Source of the DNA: Annona cherimola
Lineage: Eukaryota; Streptophyta; Magnoliopsida; Magnoliales; Annonaceae
Direction: 5' to 3'
Assembly (NCBI GenBank): GCA_030490835.1
Contig: CM059971.1
Coordinates: 71,566,224 to 71,630,223, forward strand
DNA length: 64,000 bases
In this document: one piece after another, positions 34,881-47,246 of the stretch
Layout of the letters: the number at the start of each line of letters is the position of its first letter
Position numbering within the stretch: position 1 is the first letter of the stretch
Program-made: the position numbers and the translations under genes
The notes under the pieces: model-generated
Told to the model about the DNA's origin: nothing
Seen by the model: only the letters and a program-made list of their open reading frames with translations
Databases searched by the model: none

Positions 34881-35820
34881 ATGAGCGTCTCAATCATCCC
34901 AACAAAGGCATATTACATTGTCTAAAGAATAAAAATTTGATTTTCATCACAAAAAATTCTGATTATTTATGTTCTGGTTGTCAAATAAGTAAGAGTAAAA
35001 AATTTCTCTTTATCTCTGAAGCATCATGAGCTGTTGTTCCACTTGCTAAAATACATTGTGATTCGTGGGGCGCTTCTCCAATTTTATCTACACAAGGCTT
35101 TAAATATTATGTGGTTTTCATTGACAATTATTCTCGTTACTGTTGGTTCTATCCTTTGAAACAAAAGTTTAATTTCTTTGATGTGTTTGTTGCTTTTCAT
35201 ATAATGGTTGAGAAACAGCTAGGATATCCCTTGAAGATATTCCAATTTGATGAAGGAGGTGAGATTGGACTTGGTGCCTTTCAAAAATACCTTCTGAACA
35301 AAATGACATAACAGAAAGGGCCTCTTGTCTGCCTTGGATTGGCTTCACTTTTTTATGCTTTTATGCCTTTCCATTTTTGGGTTGATGCTTTTTGCATTGC
35401 AAATTTTGTTATTAATCATCTACCTTTATCAATTCCGAGCAGGACAAGTCCTTATTTTGTTTTATTTGGAAAGCACCTGGATAGTATATTGAGAGTTTTT
35501 GGGTCTTATTGTTACTCGCATATAAGAATTATATGCAAACCAAGTTGATCCTCATTCTCTCCCATTTGTTTTCTTGGGATATAGCGATAAGCACAAAGGC
35601 TATAGATGTTTATATCCTCATACAGGTCCGGTGTATATATCTCGTTATGTTATTTTTGATGAAAAATTATTATTATTTTTCCATAAATCATCCACTCTTG
35701 TGACTCTTTCGACTTGGCTTCCTCCATTACTCGAATATGTTCCTCCTTCATCACCTATTATCCCAGCCACTCTCACTGAGCCTACTCCTCAAAACCACAT
35801 TGGTCTTGAATAGATTCTTA
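34880..35820 (+). pseudogene. Copia integrase remnant
   Basis: HERLNHPNKGILHCLKNKN and CSGCQISKSK give the zinc-binding part; CDSWGASPILSTQGFKYYVVFIDNYSRYCWFYPL holds the first Asp, and IFQFDEGGEIG the second. The QNG.AER block with the catalytic Glu is disrupted near 35310-35340. The C-terminal GYSDKHKGYRCLYP...YISRYVIFDEK segment (35574) is conserved. Non-functional. Confidence 0.82.
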
Positions 35821-35969
35821 TCCCATCTTTTTCACAAGTTTCTACTGACTCTATTTCCTTTCTACTAATTCTGATCTTGCTTCACCAGCTTCCAATGGAT
35901 AACAGATCAAATAAATCCAATCCTTCATTATCAACCCATTTTATTATCACTTGCTCAACGCGGTGAGTA

Positions 35970-36845
35970 CTTTTGCCTTCATCTCTTGTTCCTACCATCT
36001 CACCACCACCTATTGCTTCCATAGCTTCAGCTTCCCCTATTGCATCTCCACTAGTTATCCCTTCTCATCTTATGATTACTCGGTCCAAAATTGGTATTTC
36101 CAAGACAAATCCAGAGTATGCTCGTCTTGCCTTGTCATCTATCCCAACTAAGCCTAAAACAGTTAAGGCTGCCTTAGCACATTTTGGTTGGTGTCAACCC
36201 ATGCAAGAGGAATTTTTCGCTCTTCATCAAAATAGCACATGAGTTCTTGTTCCTCGATTACCATGCATGAATATTGTCAGTTGTAAGTGGATTTTTTGCA
36301 CTAAATTTAAAACGGATGGTAGTTTGGATCGTTTAAAGGTTCAATTGGTAGCTAAAGGTTTTCACCAAGAGGAAGGTGTGGATTACATGGAAACTTTTAG
36401 TCAAGTTCTTAAATCTGGTAGTCTTTGAATTGTTTTCTCTATAGCTGCAATTCACAGTTGGCCTATTAAGCAGTTGGATGTTAAAAATGCTTTTTCTCAT
36501 GGTGATCTTGATACTCCTATTTTCATGGAGCAACTTCCGATATTCACAAATACTCAGCATCCTAATTATGTTTGTTTGTTGAAAAAGTCTTCATACGGAC
36601 TTAAGCAAGCTCCTTATGCTTGGACTGACAAGTTTAGCACATTTTTGCTCTATTATAGTTTCTTTTGTAGTATTGTCGATCCGTCCCTATTTGTCTACCA
36701 TCAACATGGTCACTCTATTTTATTATTGTTGTATGTTGATGATATTCTTTTCACAGGAAATTCAGATGTTGCCATTCAAGATTTCCTTGTTGCTCTAAAC
36801 CCTACCTTCTTTATGAAAGATCTCAGCCTCCTTTATTATTTTTGA
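35970..36845 (+). pseudogene. Copia reverse transcriptase remnant
   Basis: Pieces with HLMITRSKIGISK, PKTVKAALAHFGWCQPMQEEF, CKWIFCTKFKTDGSLDRLKVQLVAKGFHQEEGVDY, LDVKNAFSHGDLDTPIFMEQ, SSYGLKQAPYAW and LLLYVDDILFTGN (near 36735) are all copia RT motifs; YVDD is intact but stops at 36241, 36426 and 36843 break the frame. Confidence 0.88.
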
Positions 36846-37780
36846 GGTATTGCAGTTATACGTACTCCTGGTATTTTTCTATCTCAGAAAAAATATGCAA
36901 TGGATTTACTTATCGGTGCCTCTATGCATCAATGCAAGCCTATTGCTACTCCTCTATCTGTCAAGCACACTACTATTGTCCATGTTGATCGTCCATATCA
37001 TGATCCATCATTCTTCAGGAGTTTCCTAGTGACCTTCAATATCTCACTCTCACGTGTCTAGATTTTTCTTATACTGTCAATTCTAGTTGTCAACACATGG
37101 CCTCTTCCACTGTTGTTGATTTTCATATTCTCAAGTGTTTATTATGTTGCATTAGTGGGTCTCTTCATTATCAATTGTAGTTTTTCTTATACTGTCAATT
37201 CTAGTTGTCAACACATGGCCTCTTCCACTGTTGTTGATTTTCATATTCTCAAGTGTTTATTATGTTGCATTAGTGGGTCTCTTCATTATCAATTGTAGTT
37301 TTTAACTTGTAGTTCTCTTGACCTTTATGCCTTTGTAGATTCTGACTGGGTTGATTGTCCTCTTACACATTTGTCCACATCTAGTTATTGCCTCTTTCTT
37401 GGTGCGAATTGTCTCTTGGAGCTCTAAGAAGCAATCCACAATGGCACGCTACTTTGCTGAGGCTGAATATCGTGCCATGGCATCTGCCACCATTGAGTTG
37501 ATGTAGGTGTCTTTTATTCTTTATGATATTGGTATTTTGGGTCTAAACCTGCACAATTGTCTAGTGATAATCTCTCTGCCTGATATCTCATTATTCATTC
37601 TCTTAAAAAACACATAAAAAATGACTATCATTTTGTTCATAGGTTTCCCTTGGTGTTATTATTAGTTGCTTTGTTCCTTCTACTCAGAATGTTGCTGGCA
37701 TTTTCACTAAATCTTTAGCTCGGGATTGATTCAAGGCTTGTTGGCTCCAACTTGGTCTATGGTCGTTTCTTCCCATGCCG
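36846..37780 (+). pseudogene. Copia RT tail and RNase H remnant
   Basis: GIFLSQKKYAMDLL, 'KPIATPLS' and, after the duplicated 118 bp, ARYFAEAEYRAMASATIEL (37443) and 'SLARD' mark the connection and RNase H regions. Stops are frequent. Confidence 0.78.
37063..37298 (+). repeat. 118-bp tandem duplication in the copia pol region
   Basis: 37063-37180 and 37181-37298 are essentially identical, both running from TTTTTCTTATACTGTCAATT to TTATCAATTGTAG. The unit covers the conserved 'CQHMASSTVVDFHILKCLL' segment. It is much better preserved than the element's LTRs, so it is younger than the insertion. Confidence 0.92.
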
Positions 37781-37784
37781 AATT

Positions 37785-38033
37785 TGCCGGGAAGTAATAA
37801 TGCTAATGCATATTATCATCCTGAGTAGCAAGAATGACAGTTTATCTTGATTGTGTCAAATATATTATTTTCAAGTATTTCTGTTGTAACTATTACTATT
37901 CAAATATCTATTGTACCTGCAACATGCATAATGGCAGGATTTCTGTTGTAACTAGCATTCTATGCTTGTCTATATAATGACGACTTATGTGGCATAAATT
38001 GCATTGGGAAACATTTGTATTGATTTTTTCTTT
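37785..38033 (+). repeat. 3' LTR of the plus-strand copia element
   Basis: Matches 31498-31781 with substitutions and small deletions. A polypurine-like GCCGGGAAG adjoins or overlaps its start, so the exact first base is open. Ends at ATTTTTTCTTT. Confidence 0.75.
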
Positions 38034-38324
38034 AGATAAAGGCTTAAGTCTTTGGTTAAAACTGTTTCGTACATCAAGTATAATACTTATACTAAACTTA
38101 CTTTGAAATATATCTAAATTATTTGAGTTATTTAACTTAAACTATTTGGTTCCAAAATTTGGATTATTTAAATTAGATAATTTGATTTGGCTTGAGTTAT
38201 TCAGCCTGGGTTATATTCAGTCAAAACCCAAGTCATATTGTAATTTGGTTTAAGTCGAACCCCGAATCAAATATATGGAACCGAAAAGATATCAACCCCA
38301 ACTCATATAAAATTTGAGGAGTTA

Positions 38325-38693
38325 ATTCCAAATATGATCACAACTTCTACCCATATAAAGTGGTGTGAAGTTACGAAATTATCCTTGCTAAAAATAAAAA
38401 TGAACTACCTTGCTTGTTCATTTGCAAACCTTAGCAGCAACTTTACACAATAGTATAAATGGGGAAATTACTGAGATTTGTTGCTAGGGTTGATTAAATT
38501 AAGCAACGCCTTGCCCCTTTAAAAGAAATGATGTGGCAATTTTATCATTTTCAAAAATTTTGCCTTGTTTTCTAATAGAACGAATGGTATTGTCATATTT
38601 GGAATTAAGAGTAAAATATGTGGTAATTTATATCATTTATTGGTCATATCTATAAATATGAGTATAAGTTGTGGTGATATTTGTAATTAATCT
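38325..38693. mobile_element. MITE with TTAATTxCAAATAT terminal repeats
   Basis: Left arm TTAATTCCAAATATGATCAC and 'aacttctacccatat'; reversed right arm TTAATTACAAATATCACCAC and 'aacttatactcatat'. Arms pair over about 65 bp. The TIR start resembles the ends of 52840-54820, so they may share a superfamily. Non-coding. Confidence 0.7.
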
Positions 38694-38999
38694 AAATTAG
38701 AGTTGTTTGGTCATATTTTGTTAAACCGACCAGAATTGTATCTTTTTTTTCTGGTTACGTGAGAAAGGGGTCGAACCTTCGACCCTGCGGCGTATACCCG
38801 TTGTGTGTTATATAGGAATTGCGTCTTAGATATATAGGAATTGTTTCGGAGCAACCCCACACAATTAATTTGCACGCACATCCACGATGATCTACTGCTT
38901 TTCAGCACTTTAAAATTTGAATAGAGAGTTGTTCTGTATATATTCAAACCATAGTCTATTTTGCAAACCGCCGGAGACAATGTGAAATGTCATTTTTCT

Positions 39000-39620
39000 A
39001 AAGAAAAAAAATTTCCACTTGGATATATAACATAAGGATCCACGACCGGAGCCCGGAAGAAATATTTCATAGAATAAAAAATTGCCGAATAGGACAGTAC
39101 ATGTAAGTAGCGGATAAGGCGGCTGCTGTTGCTCTCTTTGGTCGATGGCTTATCCATGTATTGCTTCGAAGCTTCTTCCCCATAAATGTACATGTAAGGC
39201 CAAGTCAATTCATTCACGTATATAAGAAATCGATCGAGAAGATGGCCTTGCGGCCGCCATTAAAGACCAAGAGCCATGCGTACATGCATCTATGCAAGAG
39301 AGCAACTTAACAGTATTGTGACTACTGTCGCTTTTGAACAGTTACCTAAAGCATTTGGCGGGCGTGGAACTTGCCTACTTGGCTACTCCTATCAGATGCA
39401 GCTTAGTCATCTAATAATCCAAGTCCAGCAACTACGTACGTACCAACACGTTGGTTCGATGTCACAACTTTCGACAATATTCTTCCAACACTAACTTAGT
39501 CATAAAATCCGACAAAATAACAAGATTGATATATCCACGTCGTGTGCTACCAACCGAGCTAGCTAGCTTTTCAAAGCTACCAGTTAGGCATTCATTGAGA
39601 TAACATCAAACACGTGGGGG
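39000..39620. other. Single-copy-looking, GC-richer stretch
   Basis: Composition and lack of repeat similarity suggest unique DNA. A TATA-like CGTATATAAGAAA lies at 39217, and an ATG at 39242 opens a 22-codon frame (MALRPPLKTKSHAYMHLCKR..), but the spacing is too short for a normal promoter-to-start arrangement. A minus frame 39217-38990 has no recognised domain. No gene is called. Confidence 0.3.
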
Positions 39621-39964
39621 TGTTTAATTAGGATCATCGAACTGACCAATGGGATGAGACAAGATTCTCATGATTTTTTTCTATTTCTGATGTTACTTTT
39701 GATAGCTGTAAAAAAAGTTTCTTTAGTCAGGCATTATTGTCAACGAAAATTTAGGAGAAAAACACTCATTGTTAAAACGACTGCCAAGAATATATTTTCG
39801 CAGTTTGTATAGAATATTTGTAACTCGATTTTTAATCAGGGAATTTGAGTTTTAAATTTTCTCACTATGCGTATTTGTATCTTAAATTCTGAATTTGCGT
39901 TTTAAATCTTCACCTTATGGGTGTCAATAATTCATTTGCACATATGAGAAATAAATATTGAGAA

Positions 39965-41420
39965 AGTAAATTTTCTTGTCTTAGTCCCCTGCTCAGTGTA
40001 AATACCTTTCTCTTGAAGCCATTTATCATTACTTGGTATTGACTGAGCTCAAGCATCCCCGTATCCATTCAATTCACACCTCATTGAAGTTTATCGCCCT
40101 TATAATTGCCTGTAGATACTCCCATTCTACTTTGTTGTAGGCCTTGGATATGTCCAATTTTACTGCAACTTCCTGTCTTTTCCCAGTCTCCTTACCTCTT
40201 AGATAATAGATTGCTTCAGATACTATTAACATATTATTCAAGATTAATTTACCTGGTACAAAGGCACATTGCTCTTTGGAAATGACGTGTTAAGGCATTT
40301 CTTCGATCTGTTGACCAAGTTAATCTTATAAGCTATATTGTATAGGCTAACTGGCTTAAAATCTACCATTTTGTTTGCTCCCTTTCTTTCGGGGGTAAGG
40401 ACAATGATAGTGGTGTGAGATTTTGTAATTGATGCCCTAGGTCTCTTCCATTCCTATACTACATAAAATTTTAACACATCCTAAAGATATCTTGTTCAAC
40501 CATGTGCTAATATTTTAGAAAAACCTGCTGACATACCATTTGGTCGCGGGCCTTATTTAGTTCATATCTCTTATTACTCCTTCCATTTCCTCCAAATTTA
40601 GTGGTTTTATAAGCATCTATTTGTCCTCCTTTGATAGCTTTTTTCGATCTTCTGAGTTATTTTTTTCAAACCCTTCACCCCCCATTTTTGAAAAGCTCCT
40701 TGAAGTAATCTATAATTGCTGTCTCTAGCCCATCCTGCTCCCTTATCTAGTTCCCATTCCCATCTTTGAGCCCCTTGTTGAAATTTCTCATCCTCCTGTT
40801 TGATGCCACATGATGAAAATAAAAGTTTTTTTTTTTTTTTTTTTATCTCCAATGCCATGCAATGAACCTTTGAGCGATGCTTCCAAATGATATTTGTCTT
40901 CTAATAATTGGTTAATCTTTCCTTTTGCTTGTTTAATAGCTACAACCCTTGCATTAGATGCTTATGATTTCAACATGCAGAGCTCACTTTGTCTCTCCTT
41001 TATTTCATTGGTGATGCTCCCAAATTTTTTGCCACTCCATTCCCATAATTTTTTTCCACATATGTGAATTTTCCAGCTTATCCTTTTAAAAATAAAAGCG
41101 CCATGATCATTTACATTCGTTACACTTCATCTACCATGGTTTGTGCTTTATTGTCCTTGGCCCAAATGAGTTCATATTTGAAATTTCTTGACGGCCTTTT
41201 GCTTTCAGATTTGGCATCGATTGCATTAAGATTGGGTAGTGATCTAAATAAGCTATTTCCACATGGAATATCTTTGTGTAAGGTCACAAATTCAACGAAT
41301 CCACATTTACCATCCCCTAGTTGACCCTAGCTTCAACCATGTCTCCCATCTCTGTACACCAGGTCATAGCATAACATATCACAATAGTTAATGATCTCCC
41401 TAAACATAGCCTATTGACCC
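39965..41420 (-). mobile_element. L1-type LINE fragment (endonuclease end to reverse transcriptase)
   Basis: Read on the minus strand from 41420 leftwards: an AP-endonuclease C-terminal piece (FREIINYCDM...DLV), then ICGKKLWEWSGKKFGSITNE and the linker typical of plant L1 ORF2, GLKDGNGNWI with DYFKELFKNGG (about 40680-40800), and RT motifs MVDFKPVSLYNIAYKI (about 40350), 'QCAFVPG'-like and KLQ.NWTYPRPTTKWNGS (about 40150; the usual KLDMSKAYDRVEW region). All are broken by stops. The 3' end, poly(A) and target duplication are missing. Confidence 0.78.
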
Positions 41421-42766
41421 TCCGTTTGGTTTTTAAATGATGATAAATATACCAAGTTTCATCCAACTTAAGCATATATATAGGTTAAACCTGAAAATGG
41501 AGCAAATTTAGCATAATAAGATAAATTCAATTTAAATATTAATTTTAAGATGATATTTCAATATCTAAATTGTCTAAGACATCATTCTTAATATAGATAA
41601 ATGATTATAAAAAGTATTATTACATTATAATACATCAACGAATGAATTTAAGCATTTTCATAATTTTCATATGAATGTATACATTTTGAGTTCTTCTTAA
41701 ATGTTTCATGATTATTTAAACTCAACACTCACACTATTGTCCATTTTATTTATTTATTTATTTATGAATGGATAGGCCAAAAAGAGATCTTTTTACATAT
41801 CAAATTTTATATACTTTAACATATTTTTGAATTTCAAAAATAAAAAATTAAGTATTTTTGATGCTCTAGCACCTGAAAATACTTAATAATTTTTATTATG
41901 AAAATTTAAAAATTAAAATCAATAATATAAAATTTTATATGAGGTACCATATTTTAACTTGGGCCACATATTCATATAAGAAAATCAAATAAATGAAAAG
42001 GTATCGTGAGCGGTAACAATTAATTGAAGCTGGAGTGTTACATTTTTAAGCAAATGTGGCCCATTCAAGACTCTTATTGGGATGATTCTTGACATCATGC
42101 ATGATAAAACGAATGATGTGCCGTCTATAATACCTTTACTAGGGTGCATTCCGCCCATCCTATATACATTACGTAGCTAATTAGCCTTTTTACCAAAAAA
42201 AGAAAAAAAAGAAAAGAAAAATAACTCATCCTCGCAAATGGCATGTTTCAAAATGTTTATTTTCTTTGGGTGAATAAATTAAGGTTGCATTTGTTTTCTC
42301 CAATCTTATCTTCAATGCATGATTGCCAAGATAGGATGCCTGTCGCTGTAGCTGAGTAACCATCCACAGCACTAGCTAATTAAGGTATTCCACTAATATT
42401 GTCACATTGTGGACTATGCACCTACGACGTACCTATGACGTGGATCGTGTATCGTTAAATGCAAGCGTCAATCTGAAGAGATTCGTTTTCCTGTGCATTT
42501 GGAATAATTTCCATTGATATGACAGTAATTCCTTTGTCTGTGGAAAGAAAAAAGAGTGAAAACCGACAGTCATTATGACTTACGGTTGTTACGTATACGT
42601 GTACGACTGTCATTATGACTGCAGGTATTTGCAGTCAAAATCCTTGTTTTTAGTGAAAAAAAAAGAAACTGCCGCCCAAGTGGTGACAACTGTAAAACCA
42701 CCAACTTCTAAATGATTTTTTTAAAAAATTACTGTCATATCAATGGGCGAATCATGAGGTGATCAT
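41421..42766. other. Intergenic DNA, mostly AT-rich, one GC-richer block
   Basis: 41440-41760 resembles the AT-rich repeat also seen at 13960-14390 and 48060-48430 ('aatatctaaattgtc..catcattcttaatatagataaatgatt'). 42250-42640 is less AT-rich and looks unique. It contains GTCATTATGACT twice (42571 and 42608) flanking TTACGTATACGTGTA, a direct repeat around a palindrome. No gene. Confidence 0.4.
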
Positions 42767-42769
42767 TGT

Positions 42770-45700
42770 GTAAATTTCGATTATTTTTTATTTATAAGTT
42801 AATAATGGATGGTTTTTAATATACAAAAGAATTAGGGGTGATTTTGAAATTTATATAAAAGTACAATTTTCATGGATTGATGTGAAAATTTTATGGTAAT
42901 GGTAGAAATTATAGTGACAATATAGTCTATTTTGCGGGCCTAAATTATAAACGAGGTAGTAAACTTAAAACACGAGTTGATATTAAATGGACTTTAAAGG
43001 GATTTTATAAGGAGGGCTTAAGTGTTATATTAAACTAATTTAAATATAAGAAGTTGTGGTTACTTAGATAGTTAAGGGCTTAAATTTAATGTGTGGGGCC
43101 CACAAATAGATAATTTTAAATTGAAATTAGAAAGCGAGGTTGCAGCCTGTGTAACAGTAAGAGTTTAGAAAAATCTTTTAGAAAGAGAAATTAGTGGAAG
43201 AATAAGTTTGAGAGCGAGAGAGAAAGACGAAGCATGTGGATGAAGATAGTAATGAAGAATATAAGAATGGCTAAAGAGTTAATGGGACATGTAAAAATAG
43301 GGTGAGAATTAGATAAATGTTGCCAAATAAGGAGAGATGAAATTTTAAATTTTTATTCTATATGTGAAAAGTATATATAATTTTTGTGCTAATATTTATA
43401 TTAAAAAATATTTGGCAAGTTAGAAATTGCAATGGAGAGTTATATGAATTACATATATATGATATATGTTAGCTTATGTGAAATAATAAAAAGCGGGGCC
43501 CATAAGAAGATAAGGTTACAAAAATACATGTTTTAATTTGTTGTAAGGAGAAACTTGCATTTAATGTGGAGTTATCCTTGTTGTTATGATAAAAGTAGGG
43601 TGGAATTCATGTATTTGAGGAGTTTAATGAAAAAAATGGCATGAGGTTGTTTCTTGTTAGGTACATGAAATGGAGAATGACTAGCTCAGAAGCTTCAAAA
43701 AATTCTAGCATTTTGGTTGGGTGTTGCATCAATAGGTAAGGTGTTTCACTTTGAATGATGTAGAAGTAATACAAGTTAGATGGTTCAAATGTAATAAGGC
43801 TCTATAAATTAAATAGATAGAAAAAAGGAATTATTCAAACCTAAATACGAGATGGGACTATTGGATATGGATTCAACTTCAACTAGTGGTATTTTTAATC
43901 AATTGATGAATATTAATGAAGGGAATTACATGGATTGTGGAAAGGAGTTATTTTAATATATATATATATATAGTATTAATCGCATTTGACATGAAGGTGT
44001 GAATTAACTTGATGATGCAGGGGTGAATTTGAATCTATGAATTAAATGATGAGATTATATTTAAATATATATCACCATCTTTATGCATGGATGCCTTTTG
44101 TTGAACCAAATAGCGTTACAAGTTATTATTTAGTGTAAATTTCAAAAAGTTGGAAACATTAATAATAATATTGAAGATAAATCTAGATGTATATAAATAT
44201 GATTAGATATGGTTAATAAGTGGGCTATAATTTGTATAGATAAAATTTGGTTGGGTGAGAATGTCGCTATCGTAGGTATTAAAATAATACAATTAATTGA
44301 TGTATAATAGTAGGAGAAGTCAGTAGCAAATATCTCTTGATGTATCAATATTTTATTAATATCATCGATGAAGTACAACAAAAGGGCTAAACAACCAAAA
44401 CTCACTTTCTCGTAAGAGATCAGAATACTATATTGGTTTGTCCATACGTGGTGTGTGTATATAAATTATAACATTGTTACATTCATGTGGTACGTTTAAG
44501 GGATAGGTAAATTAAAATTTTGTTATTTGGTATTTAACTAATTAATTGCTAATGAGATTGACAATCCAAGCAAATGAATGGTTGAAAGATACGATATTTT
44601 TCATACAGTTAACATGTGGTTGTGGTTTGTGGTATTGCTTTATTAATCGAATCAGATGAAATATCTTGGGATGTGGTCCTTTTTTTGTTAACGGATGATG
44701 ATGATATAAAGCATTTGTGTATAAGTGAAATGTTTAGGTATTTGAATAAAATATAATACTGAATATTATAACAAGAGTGATTCTAAAGATAGAATTGCAA
44801 GGGAATTTGCTAATTGTGCATGCTAAAGTGGAATCAAGAAAAAGGACAGTGGCCTATTTTTATAGTGTGGATTTTAATGAGAAATTATGTATAATAAATA
44901 CAGGAAAATATATTGACGGATTTTTGTATGTGTTCTAATAATAAAGGATTGAAAGGTTGAGCTTTACGTGTTGAATTCCAAAAATAAAGGTTTGGTTCAT
45001 AGATTTGAGGTAAGTAAGATATTTTTTGATCTGTGAGTAACCGTTTTGAATTAAGTTTTAAAATTTTTTATGATTTTTTGTGTGTGATGGGTCGTGTTGA
45101 TGCATTTTGTTATAAATTTGATGGATTTTAGTTTTAGCATATTTTATATAGTTTATTTGGTATTTATCATATTTGAATTATTTGCCCAGTTATTTTTGTT
45201 TATGGTCTTGATTTTTATTTGAGAAAACATAATTTAGCATCTCATATAATGTTTGAATTCATGAGCATGATATGAGAAAGGTGACTTAAAGTTAAAGTCA
45301 TAGTTAAAGGTTTGCATCGATATGACAAGAGTGATTGCAGTCCATAGGTTACTGAGTTAAACATAAAATAAAGTTAAATGGTTAAGTGCATGAACATGAG
45401 TAGTTGCATTGTAGCATGAGTAACATTGGCATGTTAAATATTTACAAAAGTTCCAGTAGTTGAATTGGTTGTTTTTGAGTTCATTTTCAATATTTAATAG
45501 TTTTTATTTACTTTTCTACTTACTGAGCTTGCCAAAACTCATCTCTATTTTATAGTATTTAGTTAACAAGAAAAGCAAATAATGGAAGATACTCAGCAGG
45601 ACATGAAATTTAGGTTAACTATATATTTAGATTTAATCATTCATATGAAGTTAATATTTTAGCAATTTGAATTTATAATATTTATGCAGTGAGATTAGAA

Positions 45701-45970
45701 AAGAATTTTCATGAATGTTGGGAAATTTGATATAAATTTTCATAGTTGCTAGAGAGATGTAATTATTATTTTATTATCACTTCCACTATAATTTAATTAG
45801 CTTTTACCATTGACTATATTATGATATTACTAATGTTATTATTGAATAAGCTCAAAATCTACAAGTTACTAGCACAAGTGGTTTGGCGTTCCCTCAGCTT
45901 AGTTAATCATTGCAGGTTTTATGTAACAACTGCCCATCGTAGGAGGTATTGATTTGTAGGGCATTAGAAA
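42770..45970 (+). mobile_element. Probable large Ty3/gypsy-type LTR remnant, boundaries unresolved
   Basis: Contains the same landmarks as the two proven gypsy-type solo LTRs: TGTGGGGCCCACAA (43095), a donor-like TTTGAGGTAAGTAAG (45004), CTACTTACTGAGC...AACTCATC (45523), and an end-like GTAGGGCATTAGA about 445 bp later, the same distance as in the others (about 450-520). Protein-coding capacity is absent. A candidate start TGTGTAAATTTCG at 42767 is weak. Confidence 0.4.
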
Positions 45971-46409
45971 TACTATAATAGAACAAGCTAGGGTGAAAAT
46001 TTAAGTGATTTTTATTTTAAAGACAAGATGAAGAGAAGTCATAGTAATCTTAACTGTGTGATGAACAAATAGTGAAAGCAAGAAAAAATTATTAGATTGA
46101 AATTACAAGATATAATTCATTATTAGATTTGATGAATTAAATAATCTTATTTAATGGATTTTGTTTAGTTAGATATTGGTAGATGGAGAATTTTAATAAT
46201 GTATTTAAATTAATAAAAATTATTCTTTATTTAGCTAGATAGAGAGATATTTATTTAGCAGCTTATGAGTTTAGATTTGAAGGTTTTAATATAAGTTCTT
46301 ATTTTCGAGCTTTGATATACTATTAATAGTGATTTTGATAATATTTAATAGTGGGTAGACACTATTAGGCCATGATATCAATTGCAAAGGTTATTTGTCA
46401 CAATGATTT
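45971..46409. other. AT-rich intergenic DNA, nothing supported
   Basis: No open frame, terminal repeat or RNA gene seen. Confidence 0.4.
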
Positions 46410-46904
46410 TGTAAATAGCCCAAAACCGAATTTCATATCGAAAATGGAAGAGAGTTCCTAAAGGTTTTTGTAAGTGAGTCTAAGCTTAATATGTACAATG
46501 CATTTTAAAACCATGCAGCTAAGTTGCCTGGCTAAAGTGAACAATATCACATTATGAGACCCATAACCTATTGGGCCAGAATCATTTTTTGAGCCTGCGA
46601 AATGATATTAGAGTGGACCCCTCCAATAGATGTGTGGCAGAGGCCTAAAGTAAAGTTGAATTGAGTCATGATTCGAGGACGAATTACGCAGAAACTGGTG
46701 GGCTTGTAATAGCCTAGAACTGAATTCCACGTCAAAATGGAAAAAAGAGTTCTTGGGGCGGTTTATATGTGGGTCTAAGCTTAACTTGGTGTGACGTGTT
46801 TTAAAATTGAACGGTTGAGCAATAAAGCTAAAGCAGATAATATCATACTGTAAGACCCATAGCCCATAGTCCAGGATGGTTTTTTTTGGGTTTTGGACAT
46901 TACA
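46410..46904 (+). mobile_element. TRIM-like miniature LTR retrotransposon (495 bp)
   Basis: Direct repeats 46410-46602 and 46705-46904 (about 190-200 bp) align through TAGCCxAxAACxGAATTxCA, GTCTAAGCTTAA, 'ttttaaaa..' and GAGACCCATAxCC. The second repeat has TGTAAT...ATTACA ends. The 100-bp interior starts with a mutated PBS, TGATATTAGAG (from TGGTATCAGAG), and ends with a polypurine-like AAACTGGTGGGCT, and carries the GATTCGAGGACGAATTACGC phrase that is common in short plant LTR elements. No coding capacity. No target duplication detected. Confidence 0.72.
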
Positions 46905-47112
46905 ACAACTTAGGTTACGTAGTTAGGATGTGGGTTTGAACTCCATCCCCACAAAGAAGAGCATTTGATCTCTCTCTTGATAATCAGAGCATGTTGTCCA
47001 TCACATGGATAAGTGAGAGCTTCTTGTCTCTTGTTTAAATGGTGGAAGTTTATCAGTGAAGTCTCGGTTCCAAGTTCATACGGGAGTGATAACCTTCGTT
47101 CACATAAAAAAA
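46905..47112 (+). mobile_element. Probable tRNA-derived SINE
   Basis: Plus strand: A-box-like 'acttaggttacgtagttagg', B box GTGGGTTTGAACTCC (46930), then about 160 bp ending in an A-rich tail CACATAAAAAAATC (47100). It adjoins the TRIM element. No clear target duplication. Confidence 0.55.
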
Positions 47113-47246
47113 TCATAATGTCACTAGAAGTGTATATATGTGAAAATATATCTATGATGTGAAATGTAGTGTTGCTATAACATGAAATGTAGTGATGTAG
47201 TGTTGCTATAACACAAGATAATAATATATATTATAAATGTGGTTCT

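Larger units (their letters stand above)
31498..38033 (+). mobile_element. Ty1/copia LTR retrotransposon, old and heavily decayed
   Basis: Diverged direct terminal repeats at 31498-31781 and 37785-38033 enclose gag, protease, integrase, RT and RNase H remnants in plus orientation. A primer-binding site TGGTATCAAAGCC lies at 31783-31795, directly after the left repeat. Every coding block carries stops. A gypsy-type solo LTR (32467-34095) has split gag, and a 118-bp tandem duplication lies at 37063-37298. LTR termini are uncertain and no target duplication was found. Confidence 0.85.

Noticed and set aside
41064..41324. Plus-strand 86-codon frame
   Set aside because: It is the antisense of the LINE fragment; the minus reading has the L1 ORF2 pattern.
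42767..46402. Solo LTR with ATCAT/ATGAT flanks
   Set aside because: The flanks mismatch at one of five bases and the right end lacks the GGGGCGTTACA-type terminus, while a better end signature lies near 45968.
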